DNA of 64,000 nt from Lautropia sp. (lineage in GTDB: Bacteria; Pseudomonadota; Gammaproteobacteria; Burkholderiales; Burkholderiaceae_E). Each line of letters begins with the position of its first letter. Position 1 is the first letter of the stretch. The translations under genes and the position numbers were made by a program. The notes under the pieces were generated by a model. It was not told where the DNA came from. It worked only from the letters and a program-made list of their open reading frames with translations, and did no database searches. The stretch spans positions 49,565 to 113,564 of the forward strand of contig JAUMZD010000005.1 in assembly GCA_030528325.1 (NCBI GenBank), read 5' to 3'. Shown here piece after piece: positions 44,914 through 54,613 of this stretch.

Positions 44914-47385
44914 ATGAAAATTCCTGAGAAGTGGTTGCGGCAGTACTGCAATCCGTCGGTGGGTGGTGATGAACTGGATCACCTGCTGACGATGGGCGGT
45001 CTGGAAGTGGAGGCGCGGGATCCGGTGGCAGCGCCGTTTTCCGGCGTGGTGGTGGCGCGGATCCTGTCGGCCGAGAAGCATCCGGATGCAGACCGCCTTC
45101 AGGTCTGTCAGGTGGACGTGGGGCAGAGCGAGCCTGTCGGCATCGTCTGCGGTGCGCCCAATGCGCGGGCGGGGCTGGTGACAGCCTGCGCGTTGCCGGG
45201 CGCCGTGTTGCCGGGCGACTTCCGGATCAAGGCCACGAAGATGCGCGGCGTGCCCAGCGGTGGCATGCTGTGCTCGGGCCGTGAACTGGGCATGGGCGAT
45301 GACCATGCCGGTATCCTGGAGCTGTCGGACAGCCTGACGCCTGGTGCCGATCTTCGCACCGCACTGGATCTCGATGAAACGGTCTTCGAACTGAAGCTCA
45401 CGCCGAATCTGGCGCACTGCATGTCGGTGACGGGGGTGGCACGCGAGCTGGCCGCGCTGGCCGATGCGCCCTATGTCTCGCCACCGATGGCTGAGGTGGC
45501 GGCCTCGATCGACGACCGTGTGCCGGTCAGCATCGAGGCCCCCGAGCTTTGCGGCCGCTTTGCCGGCCGGGTCGTGCGGGGCGTGGATGCGAAGGCCGAG
45601 ACGCCGGCCTGGATGAAGCAGCGGCTCGAGCGGGCCGGGCAGCGGCCGATCTCGGCGCTGGTCGATATCTCGAACTATGTGCTGCTGGAGCTGGGACGGC
45701 CGACCCACATCTTCGATCTGGGCAAGCTGGCCGGAGCGCAGATTTCGGTACGCTGGGGCCGGGAAGGTGAGCAGCTGAAGCTGCTGAACGATCAGACGGT
45801 ATCCGTCGGCCCCGACCGTCAGGGGCTGCCGGTGGGGGTCGTGTGTGATGCTGACGGTCCCGTGAGTCTGGCCGGGATCATGGGGGGAGACAGTACCGCT
45901 GTCAGCCTCGACACGACGGACGTTTACCTGGAGGCAGCCTTCTGGTGGCCTGATGCGGTCATGGGGCGGCCGCGTCGCTACAACTTCACGACCGATGCGG
46001 CCCAGCGTTTCGAGCGCGGGGTGGACGCTGAGACCGTGCTCGAGCATCTGCATTACCTGACGCAGCTCGTGCTGTCGATCTGCGGCGGTCAGGCCGGGCC
46101 GGTGGATGAGGTGGTGACAGGATTGCCGGCGCGTCCGCCGGTTCGTCTGCGCCTGTCGCGGCTGCGTCGGGTCAGTGGACTGCCGCTGTCGGCCGATGAC
46201 TGTCGGGCTGCCTTCCGCCGGCTGGATCTGCCTTTCGTCCAGCTGTCGGCGGAGGAGGCTGCCGCTGAGGCGGCGCAGCCGCCCGCTGACGAGGATGTGG
46301 TCTTTGCCGTCACGCCCCCATCGCGCCGCTTCGACCTTGCGCTGGAAGAGGATCTGATCGAGGAAGTGATCCGGCTCTACGGCTACGACCGCATCCCGAC
46401 CCGGGCGCCCAGGGCACGTGCCGCGATGAGGCCGGCGCCGGAGCGCCACCTGCCCCAGAGCCTGCTGAAGCGGCGCTGGGCCGGTCGTGATTATCAGGAA
46501 GTGGTGAACTTCAGCTTCGTGTCCGAGGCCGATGACCGGCGTTTCAGCCCCGACATCGAGCCGATCCGGGTGCAGAACCCGATCGCCGAGCACATGAACG
46601 TGATGCGCACGTCGCTTTGGAGCGGGCTGCTGGAGAACCTGCGCCACAATCTGAATCGCAAGGCCGAACGGGTGCGCCTGTTCGAGGTGGGGCGTGTCTA
46701 TCTGCCGAATCCCTCACAGCCGGCCGGCCCACTGGCCCTGGCGGGCATCATGCAGCCGATGAGGCTGGGCGTGCTGCTGTACGGCCCGGCACTGGAGGCG
46801 CAGTGGGGGGCTGCCGCACGGGAAGCCGATTTCTTCGATCTGAAGGGGGATCTGGCTGCCGCCCATCTGGAAGTGCCCATGGTCTTCGAGGCCGCGTCGC
46901 ATCCTGCCCTGCATCCGGGCCAGTCGGCGCGGATCTCGCTGCCCGATGGCACACCGATCGGCTGGATCGGGGCGCTGCATCCGGTACTGATCGAGGCACT
47001 GGACCTGCCGGGCTCGGTCTTCCTGGCCGAGCTGGATTGGGCGCCGTTGCAACAGCGGGATGTGGCGTCCTGCCAACGCGTCAGCCGTTTCCCGCCAGCC
47101 ATCCGGGACATGGCCGTGGTGGTCGATGAAGAGGTTCCGGCCAGCGGCATCCTCGGGGAAATCCGTGATGTGGTCGCCTCGGACCCCGCGGCAGCCAGCG
47201 TCCAGCACGTCAGGCTGTTTGACGAATACCGCGGTAAGGGGTTGGAAAATAAGGAAAAAAGCCTTGCGTTCCGCCTCTGGATGCAACATACTGATCGCAC
47301 CCTGAGTGATGCGGAAGTGGATGGCATCCAGTCCAAGGTGCTCGATCGGCTTGCCCAACGCTTCGGCGCAAGACTCAGGACCTGA
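44914..47385 (+). CDS. pheT: phenylalanyl-tRNA synthetase beta subunit
   Basis: 823-residue partner of PheS with tRNA recognition and tyrosine-editing functions. Order of domains: N-terminal MKIPEKWLRQYC, tRNA-binding EMAP-like domain (about residues 40-150, with HPDADRLQVCQVDVG), B3/B4 editing domain (about 210-370, LVDISNYVLLELGRPTHIFDL), B5 domain (about 400-490), synthetase-like core and C-terminal ferredoxin-fold anticodon domain (SRFPPAIRDMAVVVDEEVPAS to the end). ATG 44914 follows GGAGATTGAG. Last synthetase gene before ihfA. Confidence 0.96.
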   Translation: MKIPEKWLRQYCNPSVGGDELDHLLTMGGLEVEARDPVAAPFSGVVVARILSAEKHPDADRLQVCQVDVGQSEPVGIVCGAPNARAGLVTACALPGAVLPGDFRIKATKMRGVPSGGMLCSGRELGMGDDHAGILELSDSLTPGADLRTALDLDETVFELKLTPNLAHCMSVTGVARELAALADAPYVSPPMAEVAASIDDRVPVSIEAPELCGRFAGRVVRGVDAKAETPAWMKQRLERAGQRPISALVDISNYVLLELGRPTHIFDLGKLAGAQISVRWGREGEQLKLLNDQTVSVGPDRQGLPVGVVCDADGPVSLAGIMGGDSTAVSLDTTDVYLEAAFWWPDAVMGRPRRYNFTTDAAQRFERGVDAETVLEHLHYLTQLVLSICGGQAGPVDEVVTGLPARPPVRLRLSRLRRVSGLPLSADDCRAAFRRLDLPFVQLSAEEAAAEAAQPPADEDVVFAVTPPSRRFDLALEEDLIEEVIRLYGYDRIPTRAPRARAAMRPAPERHLPQSLLKRRWAGRDYQEVVNFSFVSEADDRRFSPDIEPIRVQNPIAEHMNVMRTSLWSGLLENLRHNLNRKAERVRLFEVGRVYLPNPSQPAGPLALAGIMQPMRLGVLLYGPALEAQWGAAAREADFFDLKGDLAAAHLEVPMVFEAASHPALHPGQSARISLPDGTPIGWIGALHPVLIEALDLPGSVFLAELDWAPLQQRDVASCQRVSRFPPAIRDMAVVVDEEVPASGILGEIRDVVASDPAAASVQHVRLFDEYRGKGLENKEKSLAFRLWMQHTDRTLSDAEVDGIQSKVLDRLAQRFGARLRT

Positions 47386-47396
47386 TGACGGAAGGG

Positions 47397-47471
47397 GCCC
47401 GGCCCCATGGCCGGGCGCCTGGAGGATCTCCGTCCACGACAGGGGGCAGGCCCGTTTTCGCGGGGCCTGTC
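47397..47471 (+). other. GC-hairpin region between pheT and ihfA
   Basis: Two hairpins, GCCCGGCC / GGCCGGGC around 47402-47419 and a longer one pairing GGGGCAGGCCC with GGGGCCTGTCCC around 47443-47471. Neither has a T-tract, so this may be processing or folding structure in the polycistronic mRNA. Confidence 0.4.
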
Positions 47472-47562
47472 CCGTCGGAACCAGGGCGGGAACCACGGGT
47501 GTGCCGATCCCCTGGATCTCCCGGCGAAGCCCCCGATTGGTGGACAGTTTTCGATACGTGTG

Positions 47563-48021
47563 ATGGTGCAGAACGCAATACAACCGGATGCCGATGAAGC
47601 AACGGAAACCCCCAAAGGGCTCGATCAGCCTCTGGGGGCGCTGAGCAAGCCCACATTCACGCTGACCAAGGCAGTGCTGGCCGATCTGCTTTTCGAGCGC
47701 GTCGGCCTCAACAAGCGCGAAGCCAAGGACATGGTCGAGACTTTCTTCGAGGAGATCAGCGCTGCGCTGATCCGGGGCGAGAGCGTCAAGCTCTCGGGCT
47801 TTGGCAATTTCCAGCTTCGCGACAAGCAGCAGCGCCCCGGACGCAACCCCAAGACGGGTGAGGAAATCCCCATTTCCGCACGGCGGGTCGTGACCTTTCA
47901 CGCCTCCCAGAAGCTGAAGGCGCAGATCGATGCGCCCCGTCGTGGCCAGACCTCGCTGGGAGCTTTCACGCTGGACAGCCATCCGACCTTCGATCTGCAT
48001 TCGGAAGACACTGAATCATGA
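47563..48021 (+). CDS. ihfA: integration host factor alpha subunit, extended at both ends
   Basis: DNA-bending nucleoid protein forming IHF with IhfB. The core [67 protein letters not shown] and [13 protein letters not shown] is typical IHF-alpha, including the bending proline in [10 protein letters not shown]. The protein has about 152 residues instead of the usual 99 to 110: roughly 30 extra at the N terminus (from ATG 47563) and 25 at the C terminus. Overlaps the merR gene by 4 bp. The position after pheT is the standard one. Confidence 0.95.
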   Translation: MVQNAIQPDADEATETPKGLDQPLGALSKPTFTLTKAVLADLLFERVGLNKREAKDMVETFFEEISAALIRGESVKLSGFGNFQLRDKQQRPGRNPKTGEEIPISARRVVTFHASQKLKAQIDAPRRGQTSLGAFTLDSHPTFDLHSEDTES

Positions 48022-48440
48022 GCGCCTCTTCTGCCGCCAAAGCCGATACGCGAACCGTCTTGCCGCCGATTCCGGCCAAGCGTTACTTCACCATCGGTGA
48101 GGTCAGCGATCTGTGTGGCGTGAAACCCCATGTACTTCGCTACTGGGAGCAGGAGTTCACCCAGCTTCGTCCGATGAAGCGTCGGGGCAACCGCCGTTAC
48201 TACCAGCACCACGAAGTGCTGCTGATTCGCCGCATCCGCGAGCTGCTTTATGAGCACGGCTTCACGATCAGCGGTGCCCGCAACCGGCTGGCAGAAACCG
48301 TGCAACCGGGCAAGAAGAAGGAAGCCGAGTTCTCCCAGCCCGTCGATGTCACGCTCAGTCTGCGCCAATCCGACGTGGAGGCCATCCGGCAGGATCTGAT
48401 GGTGGCGCTGGATCTGCTGCGGGATGCGCCGCCGGTCTGA
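48018..48440 (+). CDS. MerR-family transcriptional regulator
   Basis: A 140-residue regulator with an N-terminal winged helix: [25 protein letters not shown] (about residues 23-47) and [37 protein letters not shown]. This is the MerR-like protein that commonly follows ihfA in gamma- and betaproteobacteria; its effector and targets are unknown and no metal-binding cysteines are visible in the short C-terminal part. A perfect ATCCGCGC / GCGCGGAT hairpin at 48525-48546 lies in the convergent gap after it. Confidence 0.88.
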   Translation: MSASSAAKADTRTVLPPIPAKRYFTIGEVSDLCGVKPHVLRYWEQEFTQLRPMKRRGNRRYYQHHEVLLIRRIRELLYEHGFTISGARNRLAETVQPGKKKEAEFSQPVDVTLSLRQSDVEAIRQDLMVALDLLRDAPPV

Positions 48441-48573
48441 GCGACCGGAAGCGGTTCGATCTTTCCGTGCCGGCACGCGTCATCCCGGGCCGATCTGATC
48501 ATCTGCACCACATGTTGAGCCAGTATCCGCGCCTTTGTGCGCGGATGTCTCACGATGAGCCAGTTGCCGTTAC

Positions 48574-48876
48574 TCAGAGCGGGGCCCGGTCGATGGCCGA
48601 CAGTGCTTCATTGACGGCAAAGATCTTGCCGTTCACCACCGGAATGCCGAAGGCCTTCAGCCGTGCCGCGTGCATGACCAGATAGGCCTCGGCACTTGGT
48701 TCATCCCTGAACAGGTAGATGCCGCCTGCCTCACTCGTGGCGGGGTTTTCCGTCCAGATCTTCCAGATCAGGCCCGGTTCTCCGGCAATGCTGCGTGCCA
48801 GCTCTTCCATGGCCTGGGTCATTTCATCGCCCCACGGGCCGGTGTAGGGAAAATCAACTTGCAGCAGGTAGGGCAT
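48574..48876 (-). CDS. YdhR-family putative monooxygenase
   Basis: A 100-residue small alpha/beta-barrel protein. MPYLLQVDFPYTGPWGDEM, EPGLIWKIWTENPATSEAGGIYLFRDEPSAEAYL and KIFAVNEALSAID align end to end with E. coli YdhR, a dimeric protein proposed to be a monooxygenase. ATG 48876 has TGAGG at the right distance and equals the family start; ATG 48891 and 48888 are alternatives. Convergent with merR; repeat copy E lies just upstream of its start. Confidence 0.88.
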   Translation of the reverse strand: MPYLLQVDFPYTGPWGDEMTQAMEELARSIAGEPGLIWKIWTENPATSEAGGIYLFRDEPSAEAYLVMHAARLKAFGIPVVNGKIFAVNEALSAIDRAPL

Positions 48877-48902
48877 CTCGGGCCTCATCATCTGGTTGAA
48901 AG

Positions 48903-48965
48903 GGGGTGCAAAATGGGCCGCGCGGTCGATTTGCAGCCCGCGACTTTCCTGCCGCCCAAGCTCCT
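48903..48965 (-). repeat. inverted-repeat element, left-half copy E (reverse orientation)
   Basis: Read on the minus strand it starts with the 20-bp terminal repeat identical to copy A, continues through the left arm TGCAAA...TTTGCA and stops at GCACCC, exactly where right-half copy B begins. Lies between ilvD and the YdhR-like gene. Confidence 0.8.
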
Positions 48966-49022
48966 GGGAGGGAAAACCGGTAGAGAAATGCCGGCGCCTT
49001 GATCATCGCGACTCCGAAGGAC

Positions 49023-50882
49023 TCAGTCCTCCAGTTTCGACAGATCCCGCACGGCGCCCTTGTCGGCGCTGGTGGCGAGCTTCGCGTAGGCTTTCAGCGC
49101 GGCCGAGACACGGCGCTGGCGCGGCTGTGCCGGCTTCCAGCCCCTGGCGTCCTGCTCGGCACGGCGGGCGGCCAGCTCTTCATCACTGACCAGCACGTCG
49201 ATGCGGCGCTGGGGGATGTCGATGCGGATGCGGTCACCGTCGCGCACGAGGCCGATCGCGCCACCGGCGGCAGCCTCGGGCGAGACGTGGCCGATGGACA
49301 GGCCCGAGGTGCCGCCCGAGAAGCGGCCGTCGGTGAGCAATGCACAGAGCTTGCCCAGCCCCTTCGACTTGATGTAGCTGGTGGGATAGAGCATCTCCTG
49401 CATGCCGGGGCCGCCCTTGGGGCCTTCGTAGCGGATGATGACGATCTCGCCCGCCTTGACCTGATCCCCCAGGATGCCCTCCACGGCCGAGTCCTGCGAC
49501 TCGAAAACATGGGCGCTGCCTTCGAAGACGAGCAGGCTGTCGTCCACCCCGGCCGTCTTGACCACGCAGCCATCGAGCGCGATATTGCCGAAGAGCACGG
49601 CCAGGCCGCCTTCCTTCGAATAGGCGTTTTCATAGGCGCGGATGCAGCCCTGCTGGCGATCCAGATCGAGGCTGGGCCAGCGGGTGTTCTGGCTGAAGGC
49701 GGTCTGGGTCGGGATGCCTGCGGGACCGGCCCGATAGAAGGTTTCGATCTCGTCGGTCGGGTTGCGGGCGATATCCCACTCGTCCAGCGCATCCTTCAGC
49801 GTCGGTGCGTGGATGGTGGGCACGTCGGTGTGCAGCTTGCCGGCGCGATCCAGCTCACCGAGGATGGCCATGATGCCGCCGGCACGATGCACGTCCTCGA
49901 TGTGATACTGGTTGGTGTTGGGCGCCACCTTGCACAGCTGGGGCACGATGCGCGAGAGGCGGTCGATGTCCTTCATCGTGAAGTCGATGCCGGCTTCCTG
50001 AGCCACGGCCAGCAGGTGCAGGATGGTGTTGGTCGAGCCGCCCATCGCGATGTCGAGGGTCATCGCGTTCTCGAAGGCCTTGAAGCCCACCGAGCGCGGC
50101 AGCACACGTTCGTCGTCCTGCTCGTAATAGCGGCGGGCCAGCTCGACGATCAGGCGGCCGGCACGCTTGAAGAGCTGTTCACGGTCGGCGTGGGTGGCGA
50201 GCGTCGTGCCGTTGCCGGGCAGGCTCAGGCCCAGCGCTTCGGTCAGACAGTTCATCGAGTTGGCGGTGAACATGCCCGAACAGCTGCCACAGGTGGGGCA
50301 GGCCGATCGTTCGACGGCATGCACTTCTTCATCACTGACCTTGTCATCGGCCGCCATCACCATGGCATCGACCAGGTCGAGCTTCTTCAACTGGATGGTC
50401 TTGGTGTCCGGTTGGGCGAGCTTGACCTTGCCGGCTTCCATCGGGCCGCCCGAGACGAAGACGACCGGGATGTTCAGGCGCATGGCGGCCATCAGCATGC
50501 CGGGCGTGATCTTGTCGCAGTTCGAGATGCAGACCAGCGCGTCGGCACAGTGGGCGTTGACCATGTACTCGACCGAGTCGGCGATGATGTCGCGGCTGGG
50601 CAGCGAGTACAGCATCCCGTCATGTCCCATCGCGATGCCGTCGTCGACCGCGATGGTGTTGAATTCCTTGGCCACGCCACCAGCGGCTTCGATCTCTCGC
50701 GCCACCAGCTGTCCCATGTCCTTCAGGTGGACGTGCCCGGGCACGAACTGGGTGAAGCTGTTGGCGATGGCGATGATCGGTTTGGAGAAATCCTCGTCCT
50801 TCATGCCGGTGGCACGCCACAGCGAACGTGCCCCCGCCATGTTGCGACCAGCGGTGGAAGTTTTGGAACGATAGACGGGCAT
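49023..50882 (-). CDS. ilvD: dihydroxy-acid dehydratase
   Basis: Fe-S enzyme that dehydrates 2,3-dihydroxy-acids in isoleucine and valine synthesis. 619 residues, beginning [26 protein letters not shown]. Cluster cysteines are in [19 protein letters not shown] near 122 and [19 protein letters not shown] near 195; [20 protein letters not shown] near 525 is the C-terminal signature. ATG 50882 is chosen over a frame extension to 50990 that runs into the tRNA-Pro gene. Single gene downstream of tRNA-Pro in the same direction, separated by that tRNA's terminator. It should depend on the ISC system for its cluster. Confidence 0.96.
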   Translation of the reverse strand: MPVYRSKTSTAGRNMAGARSLWRATGMKDEDFSKPIIAIANSFTQFVPGHVHLKDMGQLVAREIEAAGGVAKEFNTIAVDDGIAMGHDGMLYSLPSRDIIADSVEYMVNAHCADALVCISNCDKITPGMLMAAMRLNIPVVFVSGGPMEAGKVKLAQPDTKTIQLKKLDLVDAMVMAADDKVSDEEVHAVERSACPTCGSCSGMFTANSMNCLTEALGLSLPGNGTTLATHADREQLFKRAGRLIVELARRYYEQDDERVLPRSVGFKAFENAMTLDIAMGGSTNTILHLLAVAQEAGIDFTMKDIDRLSRIVPQLCKVAPNTNQYHIEDVHRAGGIMAILGELDRAGKLHTDVPTIHAPTLKDALDEWDIARNPTDEIETFYRAGPAGIPTQTAFSQNTRWPSLDLDRQQGCIRAYENAYSKEGGLAVLFGNIALDGCVVKTAGVDDSLLVFEGSAHVFESQDSAVEGILGDQVKAGEIVIIRYEGPKGGPGMQEMLYPTSYIKSKGLGKLCALLTDGRFSGGTSGLSIGHVSPEAAAGGAIGLVRDGDRIRIDIPQRRIDVLVSDEELAARRAEQDARGWKPAQPRQRRVSAALKAYAKLATSADKGAVRDLSKLED

Positions 50883-50901
50883 GGGCAATCCTGCTGACAT
50901 G

Positions 50902-50933
50902 AAAAAAGCCAACCCCGCTAAGGATTGGCTTTC
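50902..50933 (-). terminator. rho-independent terminator of tRNA-Pro
   Basis: On the minus strand AAAGCCAATCC, short loop, GGGTTGGCTTTTTT, beginning 8 bases after the tRNA. Confidence 0.8.
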
Positions 50934-50941
50934 TGAAACTT

Positions 50942-51018
50942 TGGTCGGGACGGAGTGATTCGAACACTCGACCCCTTGCACCCCATGCAAGTACGCTACC
51001 AGACTGCGCTACGCCCCG
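50942..51018 (-). tRNA. tRNA-Pro (anticodon GGG)
   Basis: 77-nt cloverleaf: acceptor CGGGGCG pairs with CGTCCCG (one G-T), discriminator A, encoded CCA. Anticodon stem CTTGC / GCAAG encloses ATGGGGT, anticodon GGG. T arm has TGTTCGAATCA. Confidence 0.97.
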
Positions 51019-51029
51019 ACTAAGAAATC

Positions 51030-51059
51030 ATTATAGCACGCATTTTTCAGGATCGCCAA
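51030..51059 (-). promoter_or_regulatory. sigma-70 promoter of tRNA-Pro
   Basis: Minus strand TTGGCG, 18-bp spacer, perfect TATAAT, placing the start within about 5 bases of the mature tRNA. Confidence 0.7.
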
Positions 51060-51110
51060 CGCTGGTGGCAGCCTTGTGTCACAGGGATGCCTGCGATCAG
51101 GGTCAGCCTC

Positions 51111-53693
51111 TCAATGCCGGGTCTGGTTGCCGGGCAGACCGGGCAACGGTCTGGCGACCGGGGCTTGTGCCCCGGCCATGGGCTGGTGGGCATCCGCCGT
51201 CCGCGATATGGTGTCGGGTGCGGCTCCGCCTGGCGAAGCCTGATGCGCGTCGGCCCGGTGCTGTTCGGTCGCTGTCGTGACGCCTTCGGGCGCAAGTGCT
51301 GTCTCGGGCGTCGGCTGGTTCTCGCTGCGAGCGGAGACGGCAGGGGAGGCCGACGGCGTGGCACCCGGCTGCTGGCCCGCCGCCAGTTTGGCAACCGATG
51401 GGCCGGCGGGGGATGCGCCGGCGGCCAGTGCGGAGGCGGCATGCAGCCGAACCCCTCTCAGCAGGGTCGGGGAGGGAGGCTGCCGCTCGAACAGCTCGGC
51501 CAGCGGCATGGCCTTGCCGAAGAAGTCGCCCTGCAGGTAGGAGATGCCCAGATCCGTCAGCCGTTCGTAGATCGCGGCACTGTGAACGTGCTCGGCCACG
51601 GTGCGCAGTTTCAGGCGTTTGGCCACGCGAACGGTCGAGAGAATGATTTCCTCGTCGATGGGGTTGGACATCAGGTTGCGAACGAAGGAACCGTCGATCT
51701 TCAGGTAATCGAGCGGGAAGCGCTTCAGGTATTCGAAGGTCGCCAGCCCCGTGCCGAAATCGTCGAGGGCGATGCCGAAACCCTGAGCCTTCAGGTCATC
51801 GACCAGCCGGGAGGCGGCAGCCGGGTTGCGGATGGCCTCGCTTTCGGTGATCTCGAAGACGATCTTGGCGGCCGGAATGGCATGGTTGGCACGCTGCTCA
51901 CGGATGAACTCGGCAATGCTGTCATCGCTCATCGTGGCACCGGCCAGGTTGATCGAGCATTTCCAGGTCAGTGCCAGGGCCTCGGGGTTGCTGGCCAGCC
52001 ACTCGAAAGTCCGGCGGATGACGGCGCGGTCGAGCGGCACCGACATCTGTGCCTGGGAGGCCAGGCTCAGGAATTCGGGCGGACGGATGATCTGACCGTC
52101 CTTGTCACGCAGACGGGTCAGGATCTCGTAGGAACGCATCAGTGCCGGCGCTTCGGGGTCGAGCAGCGGCTGGGCGTACAGGTCGATCCGGTCGTTCCGG
52201 ATGGCCTCGCGGATGTGTTCGATCTTTTTCTGATGGGCCCGTCGGGCGTCGATGACCGTCTGTGACAGCGGTTCGACGAAGAGCTGGGGGTCACGGATGC
52301 TGGCCGCGATGGCCTGGGCATCGCTCAGTGCCGACAGGCAGTCCTCGCTGCTGATCTGTGAGTTCGGGTCGAGCAGCAGGCCGCCGATGTGGCATTGCAG
52401 GCGGATGGTGCCGTGTTCGGTGAGAAAGACCTGACCGCTGAGCTGGGTGTAGATCTCGCGCGCGACTGCCCGTACCTGCGCCACGGTCTCGGCGTGAACG
52501 AGCAGGGTGTAGCGGCCAGCCGACAGACGGGCCGCCAGATGCGTGCTGCTTTGCTGGATCAGCAGGTTGGCCGTGGCCTGTTCGAGCTGCATGGCTTCGA
52601 CGGTGCCCGACAGGTCGTGAATGGCGTCGTAGTTGCTGATGTAGAGGCCGATCAGCCCATAGCAGGGACGTTGCGGAGCAGCCAGGCGGTCACTCAGCTC
52701 CGCCAGCAGGCCCCGGTCGTTCAGCAGTCCGGTGCTCATGTCCTGGCGTGCCTGCCGGGACATCCGCTGAAGGGCGATGATCCGGTCGGAAGCCAGGGCC
52801 TGCAGCAGTTGCGCGGCCAGCACGGCGCAACACAGCAGCAGCGAGACATGCAGCGTGTCGATGAATGCCTGATCGAGGCTCTTGTGGCTGATGGCGTAGG
52901 CGCGACAGGCCAGCAGCGGCATTGCCGCGATCAGCAGGGTGTAGGCATCGGCCCGTCCCGTACTCTGGGATGCGGCCAGCCAGATCATCGGAATGAAGAC
53001 GCCGAACAGCACGATGCTGGCGTACTCTTCCTGACCCAGGCGGTTGAACACGTAGGAGAGAAGGGCGATCAGGCTGATGACGAGAATGCTCAGCAGGCTG
53101 ATGCGCGGCGTCGTCCGGACGGCCACGGGGTCATCCTGATTGGCGTGCGGCACCTTCAGCAGCGTCATCAGGGCTGGCGTGAGCAGCATCATGCCCAGTG
53201 AATCAGCCAGCCAGGCGGCCAGTGCCAGATTCGTGAAACGGTCCGGTGGGAAGCCCTCGATGCCGGTGAAGCTCACCAGCGAGGCGAAGACCAGGGCGTT
53301 TGCAGGGGCCGAGACCAGAAGCGTCACCGCCAGATAGCGACTGACGTAGTCCAGATGGTATTCGGGCGGCTTCCATTCGGCCAGATTGCGCAGGATGTGA
53401 ATGGACAGCCATGGCCCGAGAATCGAGCCCGCTGCCAGGATGGCGGCATACTGGAGATCCTGGGTGGCGCCAAAGGCCCACAGAGCGCCTCCGAAGGCAA
53501 GTACCGGTAGCCAGCGGATGCCGTAATGCCAGGCGAACGCAAAGCCTGCGGCCGATATGGGCCAGATCAGCAGGCGGTGGGTCGATCCGGCCGACACGAG
53601 CTGGGCCATCAGGCAGAGGATGAGGGCCAGCCCGACGGCGTACAGGCATCGACCTGCAAGAGACAGGCCATGAAAGTGGGCGATACGTTTCAA
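51111..53693 (-). CDS. MASE1 - degenerate GGDEF - EAL signalling protein (c-di-GMP phosphodiesterase candidate)
   Basis: About 860 residues. An N-terminal MASE1-like sensory region with eight or so membrane segments ([20 protein letters not shown] to about residue 300), a GGDEF-fold region (about 330-480) in which the active site is replaced by [10 protein letters not shown], an EAL domain (about 500-745), and a Pro/Ala-rich tail of over 100 residues. The EAL metal and general-base residues look intact: [52 protein letters not shown]. So it probably degrades c-di-GMP. TTG 53693 with AAGGGA is the most plausible start; the frame stays open to TTG 53756. Confidence 0.85.
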   Translation of the reverse strand: MKRIAHFHGLSLAGRCLYAVGLALILCLMAQLVSAGSTHRLLIWPISAAGFAFAWHYGIRWLPVLAFGGALWAFGATQDLQYAAILAAGSILGPWLSIHILRNLAEWKPPEYHLDYVSRYLAVTLLVSAPANALVFASLVSFTGIEGFPPDRFTNLALAAWLADSLGMMLLTPALMTLLKVPHANQDDPVAVRTTPRISLLSILVISLIALLSYVFNRLGQEEYASIVLFGVFIPMIWLAASQSTGRADAYTLLIAAMPLLACRAYAISHKSLDQAFIDTLHVSLLLCCAVLAAQLLQALASDRIIALQRMSRQARQDMSTGLLNDRGLLAELSDRLAAPQRPCYGLIGLYISNYDAIHDLSGTVEAMQLEQATANLLIQQSSTHLAARLSAGRYTLLVHAETVAQVRAVAREIYTQLSGQVFLTEHGTIRLQCHIGGLLLDPNSQISSEDCLSALSDAQAIAASIRDPQLFVEPLSQTVIDARRAHQKKIEHIREAIRNDRIDLYAQPLLDPEAPALMRSYEILTRLRDKDGQIIRPPEFLSLASQAQMSVPLDRAVIRRTFEWLASNPEALALTWKCSINLAGATMSDDSIAEFIREQRANHAIPAAKIVFEITESEAIRNPAAASRLVDDLKAQGFGIALDDFGTGLATFEYLKRFPLDYLKIDGSFVRNLMSNPIDEEIILSTVRVAKRLKLRTVAEHVHSAAIYERLTDLGISYLQGDFFGKAMPLAELFERQPPSPTLLRGVRLHAASALAAGASPAGPSVAKLAAGQQPGATPSASPAVSARSENQPTPETALAPEGVTTATEQHRADAHQASPGGAAPDTISRTADAHQPMAGAQAPVARPLPGLPGNQTRH

Positions 53694-53797
53694 ACCGGTT
53701 CCCTTTCGGAGCAGGACAGGTTCTGTCGCTGTCCGTGCCGCGTTTCTTTGCAGCAAGCATACCCGTAGAGACGCCAGCCGCTGTGTATTTCATGGCC

Positions 53798-53814
53798 TTG
53801 TCATCAATTGACAA
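53798..53814. promoter_or_regulatory. inverted repeat upstream of the EAL gene
   Basis: TTGTCA, 5-bp spacer, TGACAA: perfect 6-bp half-sites about 105 bp upstream of the start codon, in an otherwise featureless 242-bp gap. Could be an operator; regulator unknown. Confidence 0.4.
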
Positions 53815-53935
53815 ACTTCCGCGTCAGCTGGATGCAACGCGATGATGTGTTTCGCGCGACACACGGCAGCTTGGGGATACGGGGCCGGCTGAGTTTCAGC
53901 TCAGCGAGCTTGCGTCGATGCGGAGGTGAGGATGC

Positions 53936-54595
53936 TCACTTCTTGCCGCGGGCCGGGGCCGGTTCGGGTGTCAGGCCACCGTCCTGCATGTTGAGCACGC
54001 CCAGTCCCGGAATGGTCAGATCGCCGGTTTTCTGGTTGTCGGGGCAGGCGCCGAGGTAGCGCGCCTCGATGAACTCCCGGTCTTCGCGTTTGTTGTTCGC
54101 CAGTGGCGGCGAGTAGAAGACCAGGATGTCGATGCGATAGCGGGTTTCGAAGTCGCCGCTGGCGATCGACTGGTTGACGACGGTGGTCCGGCTGTCCTTG
54201 CAGACGGATTCGGCCACCCAGTTGATGCCGGAGCGCTTGAAGGGGCCAGCCGTGCAGGCCCCTTTCTTGCCGACCAGCCGATCCAGATGACGCTCGGCCG
54301 TGTCGGTCTGGTCGCCGACACAGAAGCGAACCGCTGGCAGGCCCAGCTGCTCGGATGCGCTGTTGCGAACCTCCCATAGACCGGGCCGGCGCCGCGGAAA
54401 GTCGAGCTTGCCGGGGCCGGTGAACCGGTCATAGGGTTTGACGATCTCGCTGTTGAGCGCCTTGTCCGCCGTGTCTTCGGCCTGCGTCAGCTGCAGCGGC
54501 CGGGATGCCCCGGTTGCCCAGGTCTGGGCATGCCAGGCCATCGTGCTGCCCAGCAGGGCGACGGAAGCGACCGAGAAGAGGCGGGAAAGGTGCAT
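53936..54595 (-). CDS. exported DUF3617-type protein
   Basis: 219 residues with a signal peptide (LFSVASVALLGSTMAWHAQTWATG). The mature part contains RRPGLWEVRNSASEQLG and paired cysteines in VRFCVGDQ, GACTAGPF, SVCKDS and LGACPDN, the pattern of DUF3617, a small periplasmic family of unknown function. Starts 19 bp after prpD, so it is the last gene of the leftward methylcitrate cluster. A contribution to propionate metabolism is not implied by its sequence. Confidence 0.72.
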   Translation of the reverse strand: MHLSRLFSVASVALLGSTMAWHAQTWATGASRPLQLTQAEDTADKALNSEIVKPYDRFTGPGKLDFPRRRPGLWEVRNSASEQLGLPAVRFCVGDQTDTAERHLDRLVGKKGACTAGPFKRSGINWVAESVCKDSRTTVVNQSIASGDFETRYRIDILVFYSPPLANNKREDREFIEARYLGACPDNQKTGDLTIPGLGVLNMQDGGLTPEPAPARGKK

Positions 54596-54613
54596 CTTGA
54601 GGAGATCTCAGGT

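Noticed and set aside
44692..46647. 651-residue frame antisense to pheT
   Set aside because: Shadow of pheT; composition and lack of motifs argue against a gene.
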